From Panorpa germanica (lineage: Eukaryota > Arthropoda > Insecta > Mecoptera > Panorpidae): 64,000 bases of DNA. The notes beneath the pieces were generated by a model. The model worked only from the letters and a program-made list of their open reading frames with translations. It had not been told where the DNA came from and did no database searches. This document shows positions 32,901 through 47,900 of the stretch, in pieces. Both the position numbers and the translations under genes were made by a program. The stretch is from NCBI GenBank assembly GCA_963678705.1, contig OY783207.1, forward strand, positions 22,852,001 to 22,916,000, written 5' to 3'. Within the stretch, counting starts at the first letter, position 1. Each line of letters opens with the position of its first letter.

Positions 32901-35900
32901 TTTGTGAGTAAGACAATTTAGTAATAAGGTAAGTCAGTTTTGGGTGCGAAACAAGAAGATTTATATTCTGCATCCATCAAAACTTACTAGGCAAGGGTTT
33001 CGTCATTGGGAGACACGATGTCTTAAGACAATTTTCTGTATCGTAGATAACACTTGAACATATTGAACGAGATAACGTTAATAGTTTTGTCTTAAAAGAG
33101 GCGTGCCGCAAATGTGTGCGTCGTCATATGCTCCTATACATATAATAATATATATACATGCATATATTCAGAGTGCGATCGTAAATATCTCGAAATATAG
33201 ACTTACCCCACTTTAAAAATAAACGGCTCAAACATTTATAAGAGATAACATTCTGGATGAGGAAGAATGGGTATAATATTAAAAAGAACATATATGTGAT
33301 TTATCATGTAATGAATTATACTAATTTTTGGTCATAATTAAATTTATCTGAGGGTCGTGAAAACAAACTGCCGTTTCTTCAATTTTCTGTTAAACGTTAT
33401 GGCATAAAACATTTGTCAAAGACCACAGAAAAGTGTAACCAAGATATTTAGCTTGGTTGAGCTACAGTTATGTAAAAAATGAGAGCTGAGAAGCAATAGT
33501 ATGAACCAAGGTTTATAATAAATGTCAATTAAAGAAAAAAAAATCCCATTAAAAAATGAGTAACAGTAAAAAAGTGACAACTTTATGTGTACAATAAATT
33601 TATTTTTAAAACACAAATTAACAAAATAATTAATAAGAAATAAATGGCAGACGAATCTACGGCGTGCCAACAGCTGACAACTTAATAACAAATCATCGCG
33701 CAGATTTAATAACCTCGTTATGATATTTGGCTGTTTAATGACGTTGTTTAAAAAGTATAAAACAGCCAAACCAATTTGTTTCATAAACAAACAACGTAAT
33801 ACTTTGTACGAATAGCTCCAGGAGATCTGAAGCTCAGGAACCGGTAGGCGGTTGGCAGCAGGAAGTCGTGCACGTTAAATAGGCTTTGATGCGGAGCTGT
33901 TCCAACGAATTTTAGTTTATTACTGAAACTTATTGGTTGAGAACTGACGGTCGTTACTTGTTATTAACTTGAACAAATTATAAATGATGTATTAAAATAA
34001 CCGTCGTCAAAGGTACGAGTTTGTGTCGCGAGTTATGTCAGGCTGCCAGACGTGTAGCAAGAACAGGAGCTGTAATTAGTAGCAGGGGTGGACTGGACAA
34101 AATATCAGCTTGCCCGGTGGAAATTAGACATTTGTAAAGAAACTGGATTGAGGTTCTTTTCTGAACCGTTCTATTTAATATTGTTCCCAGTTCGGCGCTG
34201 ATTGGTAGTGAATTACGAAAGCGATGATGAGCACAATGGGATGTCTATGATAAAATATGCTAAAGAATGATCTGTACGTCAGTCAGTACTCATAATGTGT
34301 TTAGAAACATTTCTTCGCCATTATTATAAGAAATGTAATGTAAATGTAAATGTTAAGATGAAGATATCTCAATTTTAAAGATTTCACTCCGCAATTCAAT
34401 TCTTCTTCTTTAAGAGCGTAACAACCTATTGCAAGTCTTAGTTGCCTCAATAACACGCTTCTTCCAACTCAATCGGTCCAAAGCAACTCTTTGCCAGCTT
34501 TAAACTTTCAAAGGTCCATCTTGTTGGTGGTCGTCCTCGGGTACGGGATCCCGTAGGGTTGTTAAAGGTGTATATTCTAGTAAGGTTGTCTTCAGGGGAT
34601 CTCCACACGTGGCCGAGTAAATTGAGGTTGTTTATAAAGTCCATATAATTAAAAAATATATCTGGTTCGCCAGCACCCTTGTTCTTTAACAGTCCGAATA
34701 TAGTTCTTAATGTAATTACATTATAACTTTATCATATTCAGCTTTAATTGATATCATATTTTTATAGTTTAATTTTGTTAAACGCAAGTTTATCCAATTT
34801 ACTTAGTAAATATTTTGGAGTCACATCCTATTGAAGATGCGTATGATTTTTTTGTCATGAAAGAATTCAATTCGAATTTTATCTATACTAAAATAAATAT
34901 TTTCAAGTGGAAAAAGGACAACAACTTTATCTCCATTTGAATGCATGATGTTGGAAAGAATAAGAGTATTTTTATGAAAAGATTATGATGCTACATTAGA
35001 TGAACTTCATCTAGCTATGCCAATTCACCCAAATATTTTCAGGGTAATTGAAGAATCGCTTGTTAATGGCCTTTTCAAAAAATTTCAGATTTCATTCTAT
35101 CTGGTGTAAATTTGTGACATATCCAACCTCTAATTAACAATATTTAGACAAAAATATTTATGAACATTTCCAAGTCGGAGTTCTAACGCACGATAGAAAG
35201 AATTTAATTTTTTAACATTGTCGTTTTGGTAAAAAACTTGCGCTCGACTTGAAAACTATTTCCTGATGGAGACAATCGAGGTCAAATTTTGCAGACACAC
35301 ACACTTTGTTGATGTCAATATAATGTGGTATAATAATATTTATGTATAATTATTTTGTTTCATAGATTTTTATAAACTAAAAATATTTAGTCATTCAATT
35401 TTTTTTTTATATATTTGAGTGCATCAACTTTTATAATTATTAGCACTTAAACCAATTATTACATTTATCAACATTTTATAATATATAATTTATACAATAT
35501 ATAACTTTTTTACAATATATTCTATTTTTCAGGTTTTTTTTTCTATTCTTTTTCATCGCTGCTTCACCTTCCCTTTCCTAGTATCAGTCATTCAAATTTC
35601 TTTTAATAGTAAATTTTTTTAAGTTTAAAAAATAAAGAAACGAATAATTTTATTGATTTCTGAACACATTCTTCTTTACAAGGCATGTGTAAGGAATATT
35701 TACTGAAAAAAAAAACATTTACAGTTTTGAAAAATTCCTTTTACTTGCGTATATTAAACCCTTCTAAAGACGGTACAGACCGCTGTGTCTTAGGGTTCGA
35801 TATCTAGATCAGCGCTATATTTCCTGTGTTTATTTGTTATTATATTTAAATCAGCGTAGTTTGAGGTCACGGCACCATAAAAAGTACTAACATAGTAGGA

Positions 35901-38900
35901 GGTAATCGGTGATAGTATTCAGTATCAGAAATACGCCGAAAAGTATTCTTAGTTTTCGGCATTTATTTTTCTTCAATTTTTAATAGTAATGTTTTTAAAT
36001 GGAATGTGATGTTCTGCATTAACTTAATGTCAGCCTGACAAATATTTATAACTTTTTATAAATATTATATACTTTAATCTCCCCAGGGTCTTCACCCCTG
36101 ACCCCCTCTGCTACCCATCGACTACGTCTTCTAATCTTTACATTTCTATAAATACTTCCACCTAATATCACTTTTAATTATTTTTTTAAGTATGATCATA
36201 AAACCATTATCTATTTACTTAAATGGAAAACCATAAAAATTATTGAAACGCTTCAATGGTTCCACTAAAAACCATTATAAAAACTAATGAAAAAATTATG
36301 TAAATATTTAGGTTGTGCGGCTAGCCGTTGGTCATTTATTATAGTAATATTTCGCTGAATCCTGGAGAATATTTATAAGGTCGGAGTAGGAGGCGCAGAA
36401 GCCTGGTGCGTTCTGTAGTTTAAAGTTTCCGGTTAAATTGCTTTTCAGAATATGAGTGTATGAAGCAATGGGCTTCTGAATTTATTTAGACAATGATTTT
36501 TTTAAATTTGCGTTTAAATATATATAATGTATTAAGCAAGTTGATTAAACAAAGGTGTTGTATTATTGTATTGCAGTTTTATCCTAATCCACTGTTTTAC
36601 AACGCCTTAAACACTCCTGTACCTTGCGTCTTTTTTCTTCTCACTATCCTGTTTCCAACTTGTTTCTACCATTATCGCCTAGTGATAATGCATTAATTAA
36701 ACAGATATTATATTAATATACATTTATGGCACTTCATCTTTTTTTCTCCTGTTGTCCGCACTTTCTGTCCTGTACTTTATCTTCTCTCGCTTCTATCCCA
36801 CCATTTTCTCTTTCTTCTTATCTATGCCTCAGCTATTCACCTCTTTCTTTTCCTGCATCCTCATAAAAATATTGTTATCTGAAGTGTAGTGTGGTTTAAG
36901 TCTTGACACTTTGCTCTACATTTCCTCAGGTTAATACGAGTAATAATAACATTCAGTTTTTTCTGCAAAACGTTTTTCGAATTATTTAAATTTTCTCTCT
37001 TTTTATAATATAGTTTTTATAGACTGGACCTCCGTCTTAATGTTTAGCACCCCTGCTTTATACCATTTAAATTTATGACGTAATATAAACTTAGTGACTT
37101 ATGACGTCATGATTTACAGCTTCATTTTCCTTCGCAACACGTTTCGATTTCGATTAGCTGTGCATAAATTCTGATTGAGTTGCTATAAAACGTTTTATGC
37201 CGCGGTGTTTGTGGCTAACAGAACATTTTTAAGGTAAACTTTCGCTTACAACGATTTATGGCAACTTCTATATTGCGTCGTAAAAATTATAGTGGCCGTG
37301 TGACGTCAGAGGTTCGCAGAGTTTATCAGTCGCAAAAGTTAAAATTTTGTACTTTTTGCAAGAATTATAACATGAGATACATGCTTGTCATATTATATAA
37401 TACTACATACATGTATTATATTATAACTAAATGTATTTGTGTAAATATTTGTGCAGTCGCAGGATTTGTAATCTAGTATCACTAGATTCAACTTCGATTT
37501 GTCTAGTCCTTTGTTTTGATGTTCAGAAGACTTGTTAGAAAGTCTCATATAATCTCAGGTTCGCGTCATAAGATATTTGAGGTTAAAAGTTACAATAATC
37601 TGTTTTTTTTGCAAATATCTCGTTTTCATTATGTGCCATAATGGGCTTGTGTCCTATGTCTTAATTTGTATAAAAGTGTACTATATATTAACTACTATTT
37701 TACTATTTTTTATATATTTATATATATTTTTTAATAACTCCTTATATGTTAAGAGATATTAACAATTAAAAAAATCATTTTGTCTCTTTAATTATTAAAG
37801 GGATTGAACGTTGTACACATTCCAAGTGCATGTGACATCACAATCTTTTTGTGTAAGGTTACCAACCTTACAGCTCATAAATCTCTGCTATATGTACTTA
37901 TACGAGTGTATCAAAATATCCAATATTATTTACAGCTATTTCAAGGAACAATCAAATTTCAATATTATGTCTGCCTTAGCAGGGTTATATAAAATAAAAA
38001 CGTATTATTCTTTGATTTGACTTGATTATTTGACCACCAACAGCTACAGAACATTACCACAGCACTGACCTACTCAACAAATAACTGACGTTAAAATGCA
38101 TTTCACGTAATACAAATACGGCCGACCATTTCTAGCGCTAAAACTACAATTCAAACTTTTAATTGCTATATCTCCGTCAATATTTAGATATTTAATAAAA
38201 TAGATACGAAAATACACATTTATTAACATCAATTTCAATCAACAATTGAAAAATCGACCACTAAAAAATGAGGACACAAGCCCATTGCGTAATTTCTTTT
38301 CTTCTATGAAACCGCATTTTGAATCCTCCATAAGACAGGGAAAGTGCGAAAGTTTAAGTGGCTCCACATTTATAAATTGTGTGCTCATTAACTTCTTCAC
38401 TGTACTAAATCTTGGATTTCTTTCAGAAGGTGCAGTATTAGCGTACACTGGTTGTCTACTAATAAATCGTTCCACTCTCCGCACTAATCTGGGAACTCTT
38501 GATCATACGAAAAAGTCCATAAAATCAAATTAAATGTAGATAATTTTGTGTCTAATAACTGTAAATGTCATTTAGAATATAGGAATCAAAATATGTAAAG
38601 ATTGATTTGGTCTTTGAAAATAAAGAGATTCTTTGACATTTTCAAGCTAGTTTATAAAATGTTAAGGCAAAGTTTTTAGCTTACTGTCTTTCATTCAGAG
38701 GTTTAATCCTTATATAACTGGTTATTATGCATATTTTCAATAAACCTAGCTATCATTATTTTATTTTTACATTTTTATTTATACAAAGGATTACAATTTT
38801 TTTTTTTGTATGTGCAAAAAAGGAATAAAACACTTCTTTTAAATAGCATGAATTCAATACTCAGATAAGAAAGTCTACAAACAACGTAAAGTCCTTTTAA

Positions 38901-41900
38901 GCTTTTTGAGATCCACTTTCCCCCATGTAACATCATTCAGACAACTTTTGTACCCCCCTTCCTCTATTCTAATGTTACATAACGAAATAATGTAGCATAT
39001 AAAATAATGATAATTTAATGTAAAATAATAAAACAAAAACGTGTTCGCTTCAATACACATATGGACCGCTTAAGGTAGTTCACTAGTGGAACCGTTGTTC
39101 TGTAGAACGTCATAAAACTTAAATATGTTGTTAATGTAATTATCGTTAATTTATTTACAAAATTTTAAATATTTTGACCAGCTGTGAAGTGAGATATTAA
39201 TGATTAAGGTACTTTGTTTGACGTGCAGGTGGCCAGCAAAGTGTTAGATACTCATCGTTTTAACGAGAACGGTTGTAAAGATTTAGGAAAACTGATATAT
39301 TGTAGTGGAAGAAATTAGAAAAGTTGTTATTGATTGTCCAGTTAGTAAAACAGATATTCGACTGTCATTACGCAACTAGGCAACAAAGTACGTCGTCATG
39401 CTTTGCGTACGTTAGCATGTGAAGTTCGTGGAAATATGAGAACACTGAATAGTGATGCCATATTTCTCTACAATGTAATTGTATTTAATCTGTATATGTA
39501 TATATAATCTACGTGATTATATTCAGTAGTCTTCGAAGTAAATAAAATACTAACCTGTTCCACTATATTTTTGCCTAAGGTTGCAACTAGTGAACTACCC
39601 CAAAGTATAAAATCATTTCACAAGTATTTCTTTGTATTCTCTTATAATTTAACGTCATTTGAATATTAGTTCAAATGTTCTGATGAGCCATGTAATTTAC
39701 AGTTCGATTTAATACCGAATTAACTTTGATAAACACCACTACTGTCAATGGACTGCGTACTTCACCGACGTCACCGGTTTTGTAAATTTTAAGTCCGTTA
39801 ATTTTAGTCGTTATAATGTTTTTAGTCGCTTAGACTATACTTTCTAAATAGTCCTAAATCTCTAACAAATAAAAATAAGAAATCAATAATTAATTAACAA
39901 TCAATTCAAATTGAAAAATAAACTAGTAAGCTTATCAGTAAGAAAATAATAAAAATCGACTTAATTTTTTTCTATCCTAAAAGTGATGCTAAGAATTAGT
40001 TGAAGCTACTGATCTTGTCTAAGGCTTCATCGTAGGTGACTCGATTGTCAATCATTCAACTTGACGAACTCCTACTGTCAGACTTACCACGGCGACCACA
40101 TTATTCTTATCAAAGCTCTCAGAGTGACATACAGGTCCTCTTTAATGAAACATTGCACTATATATATTTTTTGAACAATCTCTGTTTCCTTTGACGTCCA
40201 TTCGGTAGAGTATTTTATTTTCCAAGTGTTTCATATTTTTGTTTTACGATTCCCATCAGCTGTGACCCCCGGGGTCAAGGGGTAGTCGGAGCCGGTGTCG
40301 GGTTGTACAACAGCTCCAGTTTTATCTCTGTTTTATGTCTGTCTCTGCCCTTCAATCGGTTCAGAGCTTCACCCTACAACCTATGGTTTACGTTGGCGTT
40401 TTACATAATCTTTCAAGATTGGAATTCCAGATATTCCTCCAGGTTTGTTATCTCCACATACTTTATTTTGGGATAAATTGCTTTAACATTTTGCTGAAGA
40501 TATGAGTAATGTATCTCCAAAAATACGCTTTAAAAAAACCGCTTTTAGCGACCTCTCTTGATCCTCTATCTTCTATGAACTAAAATTCTTGGCAAGTCAA
40601 CATAAGAAAGGTATGAAGGGGAAAGGCTACATTAGCGACACCACGGGATCTCCTATAAAATAAAATTCTCAGCGACTCTATGAGCGTATATAAAGTTCTA
40701 CTTTCTGTACAAGAAAAATGTAGTCATATTATGTTATAAGATGTGGTTTCACCTGCATGAACTCAGAAACGGGTTCTTTTAGGTCGACAATAGGGCCAAA
40801 ATTTGGACCTGACATATCCTGCATGCTTCCTCGCTTCGTTTCTTAGCCTGAATCTTCGATCATTCTAATTTCTTTACTGCCCTGTTTATCTAGTTACTCC
40901 AGCCTTCTATCAAAACTGAATTGATACACAAATTATAACTTAATTATTTTTTTGTTTATAACCATTTTACTATAATCGTTTATTTTGCATGTAAAAGAAT
41001 GCTCTGTCTTTTAACTCTCTCCTCCCCTCCCTCTTTTTCACCCACTGCACGCATTAAATACATTGTAATAAAGCAACAAATGCCAATACCTCCTCAAGAC
41101 GACTCATTTCTTGTTATGATGATTGTCACGCACAGCTCGTGGTAATTCTAACCCTACTTTTAATAACCATAATGCCCTGTTATGACGTTCCCCCTGGATG
41201 CGTGCACCTGATGGGACCACGACTACCACTAAGGGAAAACAGGAGTCAAGCTGTACAAAGCACGGCTCCTTCTCCTTTCTTCCCCGCCCCTCCTAATCAC
41301 TGCGCCAGCGTTTGATTTATTTTGAGTGATTTTTGAAAGTAATTTGCGGAACGTGGTGTTTTATGGCGTTATATTACATGAGATTTATTTTCTCTGCTTT
41401 TCTAAATGTATTTTTATTAATAATACCTTTGTTTAATTTAATATTTTGCGTTTAGTAATCCAACTTCAAGGAACGTGATGGGGGGGGGGGGGGGGGGTTG
41501 ATGGAGTCAATATAACAATAGAATTAAAATAATTATAATGTAATAAAGTTTTCCCTAACCACAGTCAGTTGTATCTAGTGTTTATTAGATACATAAAACA
41601 TATCTGTTATGTAAGAAATGTTATCTACTATCTGATGTTTTGCCACCTCTTTTGTTTTAATGTTTTGCGAGATCTTTTAGACAGGACATTCCAGGTTATG
41701 GATAATAGAAAAAAAGGAATTTATATGTAGAAATGATTTAAAATTCCAGTTGAAATTAAAATTAAAATTTGTTCTCTATTAAAAATATAAATGATAAGTA
41801 CTTGATCGCATCGCCAGATTTCATTTTATTCAGTGCGAATTTGTTACAGATTTATTGCACTATTATTTATTTTAGATTATATTTTATCTAATCTAAATTT

Positions 41901-44900
41901 AAATCTAAATTAAATTTCTATCTATTAAATATGAAATTCTAATCTAAATTAAATCTGTCTACAGTTCCAGTATAAATCTGTTACATCTATCATTTTATCC
42001 AGTGCAAATTTATCTACGACTCTATTCAATTGAATAATAACTCTGGTATAGTGCAGTAAATATTTCGAAAGGTTGGTTGGGGGCGGGGGCCTTTAGCAGG
42101 CTCAGTACAATAACCCATTTTTCTCATAGGGAAACACACTTTAATTTGGGGTGACCTTTATCTTCAATTCTATATATGACGCGTCTCGATGCAAAGAGAT
42201 GTAAGTGACAAAAGTAAGTTTCTTCAGAAAACGAGTTTAAAGTTAAGATCGCATAGGTGTTTACGTCTAGGTTACGTCGCTGAAGTTAGCGAAAAGTTCG
42301 AAAATGAGCAGTACTAGTGGTCTATTTAAATATATATTTGAAATATTGATATAAATTAGTTATAATATTACTAAGCTCCGTGCAAAATTTAATTCGTTTT
42401 CGGAGAAAATCAACAGTTGGCATGTCTGCTATAAACCCTTTTTGTCCGATTCAAATATATGGTATTTATACCATATTATTATTATTAATTATGTTTTTTT
42501 TATTTTTGCATACGCATTGTTAACTATTTATTTAAATAGAAAACATAAGTCTTTTGCGTGAATGTCAGTTGGACACCACTAGTACTGCTCATTTTCGAAC
42601 TTTATGCTGGAACTTTTCGCTAACTTCAGTGACGTGTTTATGTTTTAGAATTAACGCTACATAGTAAAATCGGTCCAAGTTTTCGCTTATATCTCTGTGC
42701 CACTAAATAGTTTAGTATATCTTCTATCGTTTGCGCTGATTATCTCAAATTTTTAAAATTTGTCACTTACATCCCTTTGCTTCTAGACAACTCATATGTT
42801 CATGGTATATACTAATAAAGTTAACTATAGGGACTTCAAATGCGATTTTTTAAAATAGTAGTAATATCAAATAAACTATTCATTTAAATAATTAGGATAA
42901 TTAAAGGAACACAACTATATGCAAAATTAAAGAAACATTTAATATCATATTTATCCTTACACTCTACATCTTAGTTAATTGTTATTTTATTTATATTATT
43001 TAAATATTTTATTAAAGGTAATTAAAATTTAATATTTCACTGTATGAAGTTCAGGTCGGAGTTGGAATCTGTATATTTCCAATTCAACTTAATAGAAATT
43101 ATTTCCGACTTTCGATCTTTCTACTACTACTAAGATCTGCAGCGATGGCGTCTCTAGACAGTCTTACGACCACTCTTACATCCGGTACTCATTGAGGCAT
43201 TAATATTAAATTTCAATTACCTTTAATAAAATATTTAAATAATATAAATAAAATAACAATTAACTAAGATGTAGAGTATAAGGATAAATATGATATTAAA
43301 TGTTTCTTTAATTTTGCATATAGTTGTGTTCCTTTAAGTTTACTAGTTCTGAACAAGTTATAAATACTTCACTTGCTCCAACGGTTAAGTATAGGCATCA
43401 CTCTTCAGCGCCATCCACTTCTAAGGCAAGTTAAAAAAGGCTTAAGGTTAAACTTGATATGTCTGAACTTCATTATTTAATGTTCCTGTGTTTTATTGGC
43501 AATAAAACAGTTTATAATTTACTCACTCAATTAATTAATAATTTCTACCGCCCATGCAGACAAAAGATATTTGCAATTCCTCCTTTCTATATTTCTACTT
43601 TTATATCAAAGTATTTCCAATTTAAATCTCTATAAATTGTCTTAAACAATCAAGCACTTTCGAATGTCGCTTTCTCTCCCTTCAGGTGCAGGCTAAACCT
43701 TCTCAGCCCTTAGCCCTAAGTCCGCAGTGCGCCATACTAAATAAATAATTTCGTCCTATTATCAAACTGGGGATTTACTCGTACATTTCCATATAAAGCA
43801 ATTGTTTTAAAATGTATGGCAAGTGCGTGTGTATGAACGATGCTTCTGACACACACGTACATAAGTGTGTGTGTGTGTATAGAATTCCTACATCACTTGG
43901 CATAAACTTAAAGTGCTCCTGCTCCTGGTTACAAAAAGCTCTGTACTGCGCCATATGTTGTTTTGCCACAATTTAGAAAGCACAACAATGGGAAACTGTT
44001 AAGTCAGCATGATTTTCACGTACATTTACTCGTACACGTTGCGGAAATATTTTCTTTAGCTAAAGTTGTTCTTTTTGCTTGCTGTTTTATATAGTGTACG
44101 AGTATCAAAGTTGTTTTAATAATTTGTCCTCGTTTTATTCTGAAAACTCACCGATTTGTAAAGCTTATTATCTGAAAGCCGTGTGGCTTCGTTATACATT
44201 CTTGGAGCCCTAAATGACTTTGAACTACAATTCTAATTTAGATAATCTTACAAGTACCGCAGAAAGTCGGAGTATAGTAGGAAAAACACACAGTACGTAT
44301 TATTTTTGCAACATATTTGTAACCAACATAACCGACAGACGATGTCCTGTCCAAATTTTAATAATTCTTCACAACTCAACTGAAACAATTTTTCTCTATT
44401 AGATTGATTCACAATTTAACAATCAGCTGTCAAAGTCATTTACGCACACATCAAATATCATACAAAAAAGAGATTTCAGTTTTTCCAAAAATTTTCAATT
44501 TTACGGGAAAATTTCCCAATTTTTATTTCCCTAAAATCCTTATTCAGACTATGAAAATTACGAATATAAGTAACAGAAAACAAAAATATATATACATTAG
44601 ATTACCAAGTAATAAAAGATTTAAAAAAAATTAGATTATAATACAATAAAATCACGGACAAATTGATGGGAAGAATGATTAAAAGAAATTAATATTAATA
44701 AAAAATTAGATATACAACTCTCAAATTGACGGTCATAAGCTTGTAGTTAAGTTTCATCGTAAAAGTCATCAGTGTTGCATTTTACTTGTGACATATGTCC
44801 ATGGTACATCTTGATAAAGGAATACTATTAGGACTTCAAATGTGATTTGTTTAAATAGTCGTAATTATTGAAATTAGGATTATTAAAGGAACACAACTAT

Positions 44901-47900
44901 ATGCAAATTTCTTATGTGTTTTTCTGTGTATTTTGCCAGTTATTCAAACAGTCACTTTAATAATACAAATTTTATTTCTTAATCTTACTCTATGAATTTT
45001 CTTTCATGGTAAAGCAACCTCCCCCGGCAAAAACATTATTATTAGAAGCCGCACTTATAAATACGAGACTTCAATGCTTGTTTTTCAAAAACGAAACAAA
45101 CAAAAACACAATAAGAATTTTAAAATTAAATTAAAATACTTCTTAATGCAGCAATTTAGGGTTAAATCATTAAATTACAAATTAATCATTAAATTAAAAC
45201 AGAAGCTGAGAATGGGGCTTATAATGAACAGATCCAAACAGTGAACTTAAATTACTCGTGATTTATATTATCTGATAATTCACTTTATGATTTTCATTTC
45301 CATTTCCATTATTTTCCACTTCATGACGCATGCAAATTATAATCCAATTTCCACTAAGTGACGCAACATTATCTAAATGACGTCATCGTTACCGTTACCG
45401 TTATCTTAACGTCTATAAGTTATGATATCAATTTCTTTTATCAATAAATAATAAAACTGAAGTTTGCTCCACAGGCACAGTGTTACAGTACGTACACTCC
45501 GGGAAATCAGTTTTCCTTTCACGTTTTTTGTTGGTCCGTGCTCATCACTTCGGAACAGTTTTGACAGATAGCGTGACAAGATAAATCGTGTTCCATTGAA
45601 CAGTTTTAATGTGTTTGGTAAAAAGTAGAGTAAGTTGTCAAAAATTGTGAGAAAGAAGATGAAGAAAATTAGGCAAGAAAAGCGTTTCATGTTCTACTTT
45701 TCTGCTGTCATTTATATTGAAAAAGTTAAAGGTTATTATTAATAATATTCGTAATTGCTCTAATGCAATGAACTTTACTTTCAAAGTCGAGTAGCTTTAT
45801 CACTAGAATCTCTCAGAAGCCAGTGCTTTTTGGTGTATTTTTTGATACTATATATTTTTTTAAATTTCAATGGAATAATCAATATTCCTTTTTTCTATTA
45901 AAGGATTACGTCGTTTTTTTTCATATTATTAAAGGAGTTACTCCTTCCTTTTAACACTTTTTAATATGTATATGTTCTCCAAAGTATTAAAATACATTAA
46001 ATTTCTTGTATTTTTGGATTTATCTGCAAAGCTTTTGAGCGATTTCTCCAAGAAGAGAATTATCATTGAATAGCCACCAACGTCCAGACCCGTATCTGAG
46101 GGGATATTTGCCCCGGGCGCCATCATCAGTGGGTGGCAAATCCAAGTTTCAATTAAGACACATCGACATAGAATTCCCTGTTATTTGCAGGGTTTATTCT
46201 AATATGCACATGAACATTTTGAAAAATTGGAATATTTATTAGAAATTGAGAATTAATTAATAAATTATTTTATGTAATAAATGAACAAATATCAAAGCAT
46301 GTAAAATGATTAAAAAAGCCAGCAATGGGTTTGTGAACTCATTCTTTAGGGGGTGTCCTAGTTATAGCAATATCAAATTTTAATTTCAGTTTAGTCTCTT
46401 GTTTTAGAAGAAATAAGTGGTAATAAGTAAATGATAGGATGTTTCCATATTGGCAACTTTCGTTATATAATACTTCATGTATATATAACGTATATGTATA
46501 TGTTTCGATATACAATCCAGCTGTTAGTAGTAAACGACGTATCACACATACACACTCGTATGCGTGTCAGTGTATAAAAGAAATGTCATATTTGCTGCAT
46601 GTGACGTAACCACACATTGAAATTTTCTATAACGTTGGATGTTAAATAATAATTTAAGTTGAATAATTAAAGGGAAAAATGTCCTTTTAAAATGTTAATA
46701 TCTCCTAAAATTTAAAAGTTATTAAAAATTAATTGGACATTTGAGGTTCTGGTAATAATCAACTTTATCAATATAAAGTACAGCTTTATAGAAATTAGAC
46801 ATGGGTTACTTTAAGTGCAAGCCCATTTTATGTTATTGCCCCGCTTCGAAAAAGTGAAAGATTTAGTACGGCACTTCGTATTCGGCACTTTTTTAGTACA
46901 CAATTTAATTTAGATAATATTATGCCATTTTAGATCGCTTAAAACTGTTTTACCCATGTCAAATTTTCTGCGGGCGGCAATGAGTAAATGTTATTATGTT
47001 CTATTTACTGCATCTGTAAGAATATTAATCACTGGATTGCTTAAATTACTCGCACCTGTTCAAAGACTTTTTTTGTGGCGTCTATAAAAGATAAATATTA
47101 TTGGGCGAGTGTTGGTAGTGAAATAAAATAATCATAGTTAGCTCTCAAAATCTATAGTTACTCCACTTGGATCCTCTGGGTACACCCATGTTTAAATCTA
47201 TGAATTACTATTTTTCAAAGTTGACGTAACATGACATAACATGTGATTACATATCTGGCAACACTATTCTGATCTGATGTTAACAACACATTTTACTTCC
47301 AGTTTCTCATTTTTCGGTTCTTAACATCAAAACAAATGCTCCATAAATTTCCGTTAAGTATCTTTAACGTTACTTTCAATGTTTTTCTACTCTTCGACTC
47401 CCAGTGCTCGAGCTAGACATCGCTGACTCCTAGAGTTATGGTCTACGACATTGAAGAGCAAGTACACTTTGTTAAAAACAAGAAACTCAGTAAACAATTT
47501 AGTGAAGTGCCCTGTTTTGTGACTATTGCACTTTAATTATAGTTCGCATCAACTTTATCTTCATTCGCAATCCGACAGGTGGAGTGGTTTCGCCATTTGT
47601 AGCCGATAAAATAGACATTTCAAATTAACGACTATGAGAAACTGATCTGTAAATGAACTCTTTAATGACAAAAAAAGTCATACGCATCTTCAATATGATG
47701 GCAAAGTGACTGCAAATTGTTTACTGGGAATATGGGAAGTAAAATGTTTATATATAAATAATTATTCTTAGGCTCTCACACTTATCTAAAGGAACTATTT
47801 GGGTTGTTTCGCATTAGCATACTTTATTATGAAATGAAATCTCTGCTGATTAGAGTGTCAATTTTTATTTTTATAGGTTTTAATATTTTAAATTGTCAAC

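Noticed and set aside
33416-33790. 124-codon minus-strand open frame
   Set aside because: Hydrophobic composition explained by AT-rich sequence; no domain, no neighbouring exons and no supporting motif.
38239-38533. Open stretches on both strands beside the MITE
   Set aside because: Partly inside the MITE terminus; no recognisable transposase motif, so not called as a gene.
45406-45690. 94-codon minus-strand frame with a signal-peptide-like start
   Set aside because: A hydrophobic N-terminus alone is weak evidence in AT-rich DNA; no cysteine pattern or mature domain is recognised.
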